From the NCBI RefSeq assembly GCF_003668565.1, contig NZ_RCWJ01000001.1, positions 1,280,540-1,344,539 of the forward strand: DNA of 64,000 nucleotides, in the 5' to 3' direction. The notes beneath the pieces were generated by a model, which was not told where the DNA came from, made no database searches, and worked only from the letters and a program-made list of their open reading frames with translations. The stretch comes from Mycetocola zhadangensis (GTDB lineage: Bacteria > Actinomycetota > Actinomycetes > Actinomycetales > Microbacteriaceae). Positions within the stretch are counted from its first letter, which is position 1. Each line of letters begins with the position of its first letter. The translations under genes and the position numbers were made by a program. Below are positions 18,686 to 26,734 of this stretch, in pieces.

Positions 18686-19366
18686 TCAGGGGCTTGTCGT
18701 CGCGGACTTGGCCCGCAGCCAGCCGTCCGTGGTCTCACCATCAATCGTGGCCTCTACCATCTCTACGACCATCTCCACCTTTGTACCGTCCTGCCACCCC
18801 GCCGTATCCGACTCATCGACGAACACGGGCAAGTCCTGGGCTCCGTCCTGAGCCTTGAGCATGACGAAAAAGTCTCCGGATGCCCCGGTCATCCATAGAT
18901 CGGACATGAACAACTCGCCATTCAGCCGGAATTGATCCCCAACCTTGACTCCACCCATCTCGGCGGAGTTGAGCCTTTCGAGTAACTCATCAACGGAAGT
19001 GTCTGTGATCACGGCGGCGGGCTCGGGCGCGGCTGATGGTGCGCTTGCCTCGCTTGGTGCCACCTGGGACGGAGTTGGCGACGGCGAGCTCTCATCGCCT
19101 TCTCTTCCACTACCTCCGCCTCCGATCGCGTTGATGATGAGGAGCACGGCGATAAGGAGTGCGACTACGCCGCCGCCGATTCCGATCAGTTTCCACGGGG
19201 TCTTCGGCTTCTGGCGCCGGAAATTCAACTCCGACCGTACTGTTCCTTGAGTTTGAGAGACGAACTCCCAGCCTTCGTTTTCTATCTTGGCTCTGGTCCT
19301 GGTTTCCATGCCGCGAACCGTTTTCACGGACCGTGTCTCGTACTGCACATCCGGTGCGGTCGTCAT
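18686..19366 (-). CDS. single-pass membrane protein with extracytoplasmic OB-like domain
   Basis: This 226-residue protein has a short cytoplasmic N-terminus of about 65 residues, in which TRTRAKIENEGWEFVSQ resembles domains found in other actinobacterial membrane proteins. A transmembrane helix (LIGIGGGVVALLIAVLLIIN) follows, then a Ser/Pro/Ala-rich linker. The C-terminal domain of about 110 residues (VGDQFRLNGELFMSDLWMTG to KVEMVVEMVEATIDG) has a beta-rich pattern suggesting an OB fold. It lies in the same strand run as the TerB operon. Function is unknown. Confidence 0.65.
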   Translation of the reverse strand: MTTAPDVQYETRSVKTVRGMETRTRAKIENEGWEFVSQTQGTVRSELNFRRQKPKTPWKLIGIGGGVVALLIAVLLIINAIGGGGSGREGDESSPSPTPSQVAPSEASAPSAAPEPAAVITDTSVDELLERLNSAEMGGVKVGDQFRLNGELFMSDLWMTGASGDFFVMLKAQDGAQDLPVFVDESDTAGWQDGTKVEMVVEMVEATIDGETTDGWLRAKSATTSP

Positions 19367-19412
19367 GTAACTTCCCCCTGGTTCCGGGCATCCAACCGCT
19401 TCTGCACGGTTT

Positions 19413-21029
19413 TCATGAGCTTGCTGCAGTGAATGCGTCTACCACTTCGAGGGGCAGACGCCCCCGAACTCCGATGGCGTATCCGTTCGCGGCTGCCCAT
19501 GCGCGAACTTGTGCCGGGGGTACCGTGATTACGGGGGTGGCCGATTGAGCAACCGACGTTGTTTCTGAGGCGACTTGGAGTCGCGGGGTGAATTGCGTCC
19601 CGACCCGCTGCATGGATGCCGGCTGTAGGTGTGTGAGCAGAATTTCGAACACATCTGGGTGCACGACGCGTGTCCCGATTTCCGTCGCCTTTGCGAGCTT
19701 GGTGCCGGCGAACGTTCCATCGGTCACGAGCAATGTGGTGAGGCGGGAGATACTGCCAGCTACGCGCACACCGAGTTCTTCGGCGCGCTTCTCAAGCTTT
19801 TCGCGCTGTGCTTCGTCGCATCCGGTGAAGCCGACCTTGTCGCCCACGCGGAGCGGTTCGCCGTGTGTCCAACCGTCGGGGAGCGGAAGGAGGCCTGCGC
19901 TCATTCGGGTGGCGCGAGCAGCATCGGCGTGCTTGATGGCTCCTAACACGGTGCTGCGTGGCACTGTAAGCAGTTCGGCCAGAGAGTACAGCTCGGCTCG
20001 TTCGTCGTTGGAGACGTGCCCGTCGTCGAGTGCTCGATGCGCGAGAGCGAGGAGGCAGGCGCGATGGGTCGCTGCTACGTCCGCGTCGCTAAGTTCGTAT
20101 GCTCTGACCAGGTCGGCCAGATGAGCCGTCTCGGTGTCGGACAGGTCGCCGTCTTCGAGGCATTCCAACAGCGTTTCGAGGTACGCCGTCGTGCCTTCGG
20201 GTGCGCCCTCGTCGACGACTTCAAGCAGACTCAGCGCGGTGAGCTGTTTGATGAGTGGCGGCTGTTTCGCGCGTGCCGGGGTAAAGCGGACAGGTCGACT
20301 ATCGATGGGGCGGCTGTTGCTCGGCCTAGGCGCTACGCGCTGCCGGGGCGTGGGCTGACGGCTGGGGCCTGCGGGCCAGAGGACAGTTCGTGCGTGCGAG
20401 GGCAGAGTCAGCAGATCAGAGTGGACCTCGGCACCGCCGTGCCCGGCCATGTAGCGGTTCATGAGCCCTGCCGTTGCCCGAGCGTCGCCGAGTGCGGAGT
20501 GCGCATTGTCGAGCGTTACGCCGGTCGCCCAACAGCAGTCAGCTAGTTTGCGGCGGGCCAAATCAGGCATGTAGTGGTGGCTCGCGTGCAGGGTGCAAAA
20601 TGACGGGATCGATGGCGTATCCCAGCCGGCTGTGGCAAACTCCGCTCGAAGGAACGCCAGGTCGAAGGACGCGTTGTGAGCGGCCACCGGCAGCCCCTGC
20701 AGGCGGGACGCAACGGTGGGCGCGAGGTCTCGGAAGAACGGCGAGGCCGCGACGTCCGCGTCCCGGATGCCATGGATGTGTGTCGCACCGACCGGCCCCT
20801 CCGGGTTGAAACGCGTCGCCCATTCGTCGACCACCCGCCCCTGGGCGTCGACGTGGACGATCGCAAGCTCGAGGACTCGGTCCATCCGAGGTGAGAGCCC
20901 GGTCGTTTCAACATCGATGATCGCGAATGTCGGCTCGCTACTCTGTGTCGCCCGGCGCACCGGTCGAGCCTGAGGCGAGGTCGCGGTGTTCTTCGTGCGG
21001 CGGCCGAAAAGTCGGTCAAAAAGGCCCAT
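19413..21029 (-). CDS. DnaQ exonuclease-TerB-BRCT-Lsr2 fusion protein
   Basis: This 538-residue protein combines four modules. Residues about 36-200 form a DEDDh exonuclease (IIDVETTGLSP, AAHNASFDLAF, HSALGDA). Residues about 265-370 are a helical TerB-like domain (ECLEDGDLSDTETAHL and ALDDGHVSNDERAEL, the two acidic motifs). Residues about 390-465 are a BRCT domain (LRVGDKVGFTGCD, ISRLTTLLVTDG). The last 35 residues (VRAWAAANGYAIGVRGRLP) match the DNA-binding domain of the nucleoid protein Lsr2, which prefers AT-rich DNA. The protein may therefore trim or recognise foreign AT-rich DNA. It is paralogous to the exonuclease at the helicase C-terminus and shares its TerB and BRCT vocabulary with the operon downstream. 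Confidence 0.82.
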   Translation of the reverse strand: MGLFDRLFGRRTKNTATSPQARPVRRATQSSEPTFAIIDVETTGLSPRMDRVLELAIVHVDAQGRVVDEWATRFNPEGPVGATHIHGIRDADVAASPFFRDLAPTVASRLQGLPVAAHNASFDLAFLRAEFATAGWDTPSIPSFCTLHASHHYMPDLARRKLADCCWATGVTLDNAHSALGDARATAGLMNRYMAGHGGAEVHSDLLTLPSHARTVLWPAGPSRQPTPRQRVAPRPSNSRPIDSRPVRFTPARAKQPPLIKQLTALSLLEVVDEGAPEGTTAYLETLLECLEDGDLSDTETAHLADLVRAYELSDADVAATHRACLLALAHRALDDGHVSNDERAELYSLAELLTVPRSTVLGAIKHADAARATRMSAGLLPLPDGWTHGEPLRVGDKVGFTGCDEAQREKLEKRAEELGVRVAGSISRLTTLLVTDGTFAGTKLAKATEIGTRVVHPDVFEILLTHLQPASMQRVGTQFTPRLQVASETTSVAQSATPVITVPPAQVRAWAAANGYAIGVRGRLPLEVVDAFTAASS

Positions 21030-21273
21030 TATGTACTTTCTTCGTCGAGGACAGCCTGCTCAGCTTGGCATGGGAAACCTGCACCTCACGGTTCCTCCGC
21101 GACCCCTTTTCGGGCAGCAGCATGCGCCTGTCCACGACAGTCGACGGCACCCGTGGGACACCTCGCAGTCGGTTTGGTTCGCAGTTCGGCGTGCCAGAAC
21201 GCGGAACCCTGTGCGCGACCGCGTCGGAACCACAGTCGTTCACACGCGCCAGCATGCGCGCTAGCAGTACAGG

Positions 21274-23481
21274 CTAGAACGGTGCGTCCTCCATCGGTGC
21301 GCTAACCGGCAGAGCTATGGGCGCAGCCGTAGTTGACGCAGTTCCGTTTTGAGGTTGGGGTTGGGTTTGCAATGCCCACCCTTTCCTGTCCGCTTTGTTC
21401 TTGTCATAGGGCACGTCAAATGCGATGGGCTGCTCGGCATCAATCCATAGGCCGTGGGCGATGGCTCGTAGGCGAGGAAGTTGGGGCAGACCTTCCGCGA
21501 TCGTCGACCCATAAACATTTCGGAGGAAATTGATACTTGTATCATCGACGCAGGAAAACGAAACTATCGTGTTGCACTGAGTCAGAACTGACTTACTGAC
21601 CGTTGCCGTGCGCTGAGCGAGCACCAAAAGCCCTACCCCGTATTTACGTCCCTGCAAAGCGATCTGGGTAATTTTCGCGATTGTGCCTTTGGAGTCGAAA
21701 TCACCAAGTCCAGAGAAGGATGCTTCTGGCATGACCGTGTGGGCTTCTTCCACAACTACTACGGTCTTATTGTTTCCCGTCTTGCCTTCTCTTGCTAGTT
21801 CGAGAAGAGTGCTGAGGTACATCTCGGTGATCCATAGGGTTGCCTTCGTATTCGAAATTTCGTTCAGCTCAATGAGACCTAGAGACCCCGCACTACCTGC
21901 GAAGAAGTCCTCGAGCGCCTTGCGAATATCAGCGCGGATGTCCTTCGCGAACTGATCCAGCACCTTCTTCTCAGCCCCGCCGCCATAGGCCCCAGTTTCT
22001 GCCTCAAAGAGCCGTTTCCCGAGGTCGGCGGCTTGCGCGGCGGAAATCGAGAGTTGCACAGGGTCGAGATCGGAAAGGCGGGGAGCATATTGAGAAGTGA
22101 GGTCTATACAGATCACGTTCACCCTGTTCTGCAGAGCGTGGCGGATCAAGTCGAAGGCGAACTCGGTCTTTCCACTTCCGGTCGTGCCCAATATGGCGGT
22201 GTGTGACTCGAGATTCTGTACAAAGTCCCCACGCAGCGACACGCCCGTGCCTGGAACAACACCCAAAGTGAACCGACGATCGTCGTTGCCAAGCTCGACG
22301 ACCGGAGTGGGCCATTCGAAGACAAGCTCATTCATCATCGGTAGATAGTTGAACCGCTCGAATCGACCGTTCTTCAGCAAGCCGATCTGCGTGGCGGAGG
22401 CGATGTGTGCGCCATAGTTAAGGCCACCAAATGACTCCTCAGCTGTTTCGGCTTCAGCGACCTGATAATGGACAGGTCCTTCACTGGAAGGGACCACAAA
22501 TACCTGCCCCGAGCTGACTTGACTGTCCGGGAGAATCTCGACCCGTAAACGCGACAGGTTAGAGCCCTCCCGTACGATTCCGACGAGTGACGCGCCCACG
22601 ACCCCCGCAAGACCAGCAACTAGCTCAGAACATGTTGGGCCTGCCTCAGCCGAAGGTGGCAGAACAACGGTACCGGCCCGACCACTGCCAGGGACGATCT
22701 GAGGGGAGATAAGGAACGTCGCCCACGAGCCATCGCTGCGATTCTCGCGAAACAACGGAATCCCCCATCTCGCGGAGCCGTCATGAAGGTGTATCGCCAC
22801 GGAAGCATCTCCACCCGGCCAAGATTCGCTCGTCGCAAGCGCGACTCGTGCGATATTTGGGCTGTCGATCCGGTCCAGATTCCCAACCAAGACTCCGCGC
22901 CATGCGGAAGATTTTTTCAGTCGGCTGATGAACTGCGGTATACCCAACGGCCAGATCGCGAGATATAGACCCCAGAAGACAAGCAACGGTAGAGCAAGTG
23001 CAGACCGTTCACTAGCAAAGAAGAAGATCGCGGCTAGAAATACGACCGAGAAGACGACCTGTGCCCTACCCAATTTTGAAGCTACGAGGTAGGCCACGGC
23101 CATTGCCTTGCCGACTCTGCCGCCATGGCCAGCGGACTGCAGGGATAAACAAACGATGCCTGCCACCATCACGAGTACCAAATACGTTGCGACGGCTATC
23201 CAAGGACCGCGCGAGACAGATGGAAAGAGCGGAATAATCGTGATGAGAGCAGTGAATGCGTTGACTAGTGCATCACCCGGGGCGGTGAAGTGTTTTTCGA
23301 GAATAACCGAACCAAGCACCAACAGGAGGATGCTGTTCTGCACGAGTACAGCCTCGGACGGATCGTTCGGGATGATTTGTCCGGTCGTCCGCACTACCAC
23401 TATGCCCAGAATGACCATCGCAACGCTAAGGATGAGCACGCGGACCCAGGGACGAGTCCCATTCTCGACAGACTTGGACAT
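21274..23481 (-). CDS. membrane-anchored HerA-like ATPase
   Basis: This 735-residue protein has five or six transmembrane helices in its first 185 residues. A HerA-type barrel (IGLLKNGRFERFNYL) and a HerA/FtsK ATPase domain follow, with Walker A at about residues 432-439 (GTTGSGKTEFAF), Walker B VVVVEEAH, and the HerA signature AQRTATVSKSVLTQCNTIVS. HerA forms hexameric DNA translocases that work with a nuclease (NurA, SIR2 or DUF4297 in defence pairs). No such partner is directly adjacent; the DnaQ fusion downstream and the ApeA-like gene upstream are candidates. The membrane anchor is unusual for HerA. A conjugative coupling protein is an alternative, but the sequence hallmarks favour HerA. 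Confidence 0.82.
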   Translation of the reverse strand: MSKSVENGTRPWVRVLILSVAMVILGIVVVRTTGQIIPNDPSEAVLVQNSILLLVLGSVILEKHFTAPGDALVNAFTALITIIPLFPSVSRGPWIAVATYLVLVMVAGIVCLSLQSAGHGGRVGKAMAVAYLVASKLGRAQVVFSVVFLAAIFFFASERSALALPLLVFWGLYLAIWPLGIPQFISRLKKSSAWRGVLVGNLDRIDSPNIARVALATSESWPGGDASVAIHLHDGSARWGIPLFRENRSDGSWATFLISPQIVPGSGRAGTVVLPPSAEAGPTCSELVAGLAGVVGASLVGIVREGSNLSRLRVEILPDSQVSSGQVFVVPSSEGPVHYQVAEAETAEESFGGLNYGAHIASATQIGLLKNGRFERFNYLPMMNELVFEWPTPVVELGNDDRRFTLGVVPGTGVSLRGDFVQNLESHTAILGTTGSGKTEFAFDLIRHALQNRVNVICIDLTSQYAPRLSDLDPVQLSISAAQAADLGKRLFEAETGAYGGGAEKKVLDQFAKDIRADIRKALEDFFAGSAGSLGLIELNEISNTKATLWITEMYLSTLLELAREGKTGNNKTVVVVEEAHTVMPEASFSGLGDFDSKGTIAKITQIALQGRKYGVGLLVLAQRTATVSKSVLTQCNTIVSFSCVDDTSINFLRNVYGSTIAEGLPQLPRLRAIAHGLWIDAEQPIAFDVPYDKNKADRKGWALQTQPQPQNGTASTTAAPIALPVSAPMEDAPF

Positions 23482-23610
23482 TTATCTCCGTTGCACTTCA
23501 AATAGATCGGGCGTTAAGCCGATGGGTTCCGCTTGCGGCGCTGCCCCGCACTCCGTGGACCAAGCTATCGTCATTCCCTGCCGCGCACCCCTCCGACCCA
23601 GAGGGGGTCG

Positions 23611-24921
23611 TCAGCTGCGGGCGCTGAAGCGAGCGGCCGCTGGATCAAGCTCAAGCCGGCGCTTCACAAGCTCTTTGGAGGCCCCGAGCTCTAAAGCAAC
23701 CCATGCACGCATCACGACGATTGATTCGCTCCACCTGTTCAACAGGTTGAGTTCGGAAGGTAACTTGCGGTTGGCATGCTTAATCCCGTTGTAGGCGCTT
23801 GTCATTTCGGCCGCCCACGTCGCGCCGTCGAACGGTAGCGCTCCATCAACGTCCGACGCGATCCGGTCCAGGCGTTGTCGCAAAGGCGAATCTTTCGCGG
23901 CGGTAGATCCCACGCCGTCCCGATTCTTCAGAATCAGGTATCCGAGAGCTTCAAGCCCAGGCCCGACTTGTGCGAGGTGCGTAACCGCTGGCACGCGCTG
24001 AAGGTACCGGTCGGACACGATCGGGTCGAGGGCGCGACTGAACTCGTCGCGCAGTTTCAGCCACCGCGCCACACCTGCTGCGCCGCCGATCTCGTCGTAC
24101 TCCATCAGATGGGGCCGATAGCCGGTGACCGCCGCCGGCGGATCCTCATGACGCGGTGACATCACAGCGCGCCACTGCTCACCGTGCTCCTCGCCGTCGA
24201 GCGTCACAATCGGATCGTCCGCGCGGGTGGCGAACGTCACGTTACAAGTCTCTCGCCGCCAGCGAGCGAAGACGAGCAAGTCCCGCACGCCGCGATGAGC
24301 TTCAGCCAAGTCCTCCCAGGCGCCCGGCGTCGTCGCCCTCGTCTCGCACGCGACGTAGTCGCGGAGCACGATCGATTCCTCACCGTCCGGCCGCTCCGTC
24401 AGCCACGTCGGAACCAGCGTCAAATCCTGGTTGACGTTTATCGGGTTTGCCGATTTGCCGACGATCGTCATCGTCTGCGACGACGGATCGAAGTTCTCCG
24501 AAACGCTGCTCACCTGAAGCCACTCACGCAGGCCGGACACCTCTGACCGGATGCCATCGAGCCGCGAGAAATCGAGATCAGTGCCAACGTCCATCACCGC
24601 ATAGGAAGCCCACATCCTTCCTGTTCCGGCGGCAAAGTTCGTGTGGTAGCCCTTGGGCCAGCAGTCGACCAGGAGAACGGAGCCGTGTGAGTCCGTAAAC
24701 AGCAGGCGCCTTGGTATCGGCTTGTTGTTCTTCGCAGCGAGGCCCTGGAACGCGTCGCGGAGAAACCAGGACGCGTAGTAGTCGTCGGGTCCCGACCACG
24801 GGATTTCGACGCTAATGCCTTTTTCCGACCACTCCAGCGTGACTTTGACCTTCGGCGTATCTGGATCGAAGTCAATCAGGTCGCCGGTCCTGCGGGTGCC
24901 TGGTTTCAAATTATTCGGCAA
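23611..24921 (-). CDS. ApeA-like anti-phage protein with C-terminal HEPN domain
   Basis: This 436-residue protein resembles ApeA-family proteins, which have a beta-rich N-terminal domain and a C-terminal HEPN domain and act in phage abortive infection as RNases. The N-terminal half has aromatic-rich strands (VSVSEIPWSGPDDYYASW-like region around residues 35-55; VLLVDCWPKGYHTNF). The C-terminal third is helical and carries AYNGIKHANRKLP. The position of the usual HEPN Arg is Tyr here, so catalysis may be altered. The start is TTG 24921 with GAGGA six bases upstream. It is the most upstream gene of the minus-strand cargo run. I assign the family from memory of motifs. Confidence 0.62.
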   Translation of the reverse strand: MPNNLKPGTRRTGDLIDFDPDTPKVKVTLEWSEKGISVEIPWSGPDDYYASWFLRDAFQGLAAKNNKPIPRRLLFTDSHGSVLLVDCWPKGYHTNFAAGTGRMWASYAVMDVGTDLDFSRLDGIRSEVSGLREWLQVSSVSENFDPSSQTMTIVGKSANPINVNQDLTLVPTWLTERPDGEESIVLRDYVACETRATTPGAWEDLAEAHRGVRDLLVFARWRRETCNVTFATRADDPIVTLDGEEHGEQWRAVMSPRHEDPPAAVTGYRPHLMEYDEIGGAAGVARWLKLRDEFSRALDPIVSDRYLQRVPAVTHLAQVGPGLEALGYLILKNRDGVGSTAAKDSPLRQRLDRIASDVDGALPFDGATWAAEMTSAYNGIKHANRKLPSELNLLNRWSESIVVMRAWVALELGASKELVKRRLELDPAAARFSARS

Positions 24922-25351
24922 TCTGTGTCCTCATCATCTGTCCGCACTATAGGCGCGGGCCGGACCTCGTTGGGGATGAACGGCGTTCGGCGTGGCTCCC
25001 TGCAGGTACGACTCGAGCAGCTGGTGGAGCGCAGCGGTTGCCGGGTGGATCGCCAGTCTGGTCGCGCTCACGATGGTCTGCTGCGGGCTCAATGGCACAG
25101 GGAAGACTCCGACGTTTCGGGAAATGGGATTGACCTCATTCTGGTGGCGTATCGATGTCCCACGCCAAACCCAATGGGAGGGCCATCGTCCGCGTCGCCG
25201 GCCACCCTGAAGGCGAAATGCGCCGATAGGGGACCGTCTACGGGTAAACGGAGAGCGATCAAATCGTCGAATATCGGAGGATGGCCGCGCCGCTTGGCTT
25301 GGCTTGTAAAGCAATATGCTTTGGGAATGTCGTCTGGGGAAAGGTCCGATC
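24922..25351. other. divergent intergenic region
   Basis: About 430 bases between the divergent ApeA-like gene and the small membrane protein. Short frames here have no convincing coding character. A TATAGT element (24946-24951 on the minus strand) could be the -10 of the ApeA-like gene, but I see no good -35. Confidence 0.4.
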
Positions 25352-25852
25352 GTGGCTGAATGGGTGCCGCTTGCAGTCGCGGTGGTTGCAGGTGTGTCGA
25401 CGGTCGGTGTGCAGTTGTTCATCGCTCGCGGAGAGCCGTCAGCAATCAAACGAATCAAGTTGCTAAGTGAAGCGATTGACAGCATGCCCGACAATGATCA
25501 GGGCCGGGTGAAGCTGGTGGATGCCAGAACGCACCTCGCGTCTCGTCTCGCGAAGTCGCTGATCGGGGTACAGGGTTTCGCGCGGCTTCTTCGTCTCGTT
25601 GCGTGGGGTTGCCTTGCCATAGGTACTGTGACAGTCGGCGGTTGGCTGCTCTATCTCGCATTTGTGCCGGGCGCAGCCACTATCGAAGGAGTATCAAACT
25701 TCGGCACGGCGGGAGTCGCGTTCATCGTGTTCTCGCCCGTGTTCCTGATCTATTCTGCTCTGTGGCCGAAGTTCGACAGCGCCACCGATCTGATGATCGG
25801 CTGGGTTGCCCGGACGATTAAGCGTCAAACGCCCACACCGCAAGTTGACTAG
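25352..25852 (+). CDS. small membrane protein of the island
   Basis: This 166-residue protein has an N-terminal hydrophobic segment (VPLAVAVVAGVSTVGVQLFI), a charged helical middle, and two further transmembrane segments (LVAWGCLAIGTVTVGGWLLY and VAFIVFSPVFLIYSAL). I chose GTG 25352 because GAAAGG lies seven bases upstream; an in-frame ATG at 25316 would add 12 residues without a clear ribosome site. Small membrane proteins are common effectors or immunity parts in defence loci, but nothing specific is recognised. Confidence 0.6.
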   Translation: MAEWVPLAVAVVAGVSTVGVQLFIARGEPSAIKRIKLLSEAIDSMPDNDQGRVKLVDARTHLASRLAKSLIGVQGFARLLRLVAWGCLAIGTVTVGGWLLYLAFVPGAATIEGVSNFGTAGVAFIVFSPVFLIYSALWPKFDSATDLMIGWVARTIKRQTPTPQVD

Positions 25853-26734
25853 CCCGCATCGCGAAGGCCAATTATCGCTATCCGCTGTCAGCGGCGGACC
25901 GCAATGGTCTCTGGCCCCGTCCTCCTCGCTGTGCTCACGCCTTTCACCGCGGATTAGGCCTTAGCGGATTACACATTAAGTGGAGTGACTATCGGCCAGC
26001 GATGAGGTTAAAGATGTCTTGTTCGAGATGAATGTTCGTCGGGTCTAGCGCGCTAGAGAACATTTCTCCGTCATCGCCGACGAGGCCGTGTTGCCAACTT
26101 CGGTAGAGGGTGTGCCACCAACGCATGATACTCAGGAGCATCCGCTGCAGACTCGCGACGCCTCGCCAGCACGAAGCTCAGAAGGTGTCGGGTGAGGACT
26201 TGAGGCGGCGCTCATGCGAGGATGCTATCCGGCTCGCATGCCCGTGAGAAGGAGTCCAGCAAGGTAGGGCTTCCCCATCGCTGGACCCGAGTGGGCCCAA
26301 GGGTGTGGAGCGCTCCACCCGGCGGCGTTGCGACGGCACCGAGGTCGTCCGATCGCGACAGAACGGATAGGCGGCCCCTCTACGAACCGAGGGCCGCCGG
26401 GCGACGCCACGAACGCTTCATCTCGGAAAATGCGTTGGCCGCAGAATGGGGGTGTCGTCGCGACGGATCACGCGACTCAGAGCGCATTCGGTTCGGGCGA
26501 TTGGCTCAATCGTTAGCGCGGTCTCGTTTGACCCGTCCGAATAGATTCGCAGTCGAGGTGCCTCCATACGGCCGAAACGATTGACCCCGGGAGTAGAGTC
26601 TCTCCCGATTACAGGTGGGCTGCTCTACTGGCCGAAATCGCGCGCGTTCGTGCACCTCGGGAGATCGAGCGTTCAGACGATGTCGGGATGGGCAGATTCA
26701 CGACCCCGGTAGCGCTCCTGGCCGCTAACTCCGA
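25853..26734. other. long interval with at most one small gene
   Basis: About 880 bases between the small membrane protein and the relaxase. Apart from the 50-residue minus-strand frame at 25989-26141, I see no convincing gene. A 120-residue plus-strand frame (26222-26584) is Arg-rich and looks like a chance frame. Confidence 0.4.
25989..26141 (-). CDS. possible small protein, 50 residues
   Basis: The frame encodes a 50-residue peptide starting MLLSIMRWWHTLYRSW and ending in LEQDIFNLIAGR. Its residue composition and codon choice look coding, although it has no good ribosome site. It may be a real small gene or the tail of a lost one. Confidence 0.35.
   Translation of the reverse strand: MLLSIMRWWHTLYRSWQHGLVGDDGEMFSSALDPTNIHLEQDIFNLIAGR

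Noticed and set aside
26222..26584. A 120-residue plus-strand gene
   Set aside because: Arg-rich composition, no ribosome site and no recognisable pattern suggest a chance frame in GC-rich DNA.
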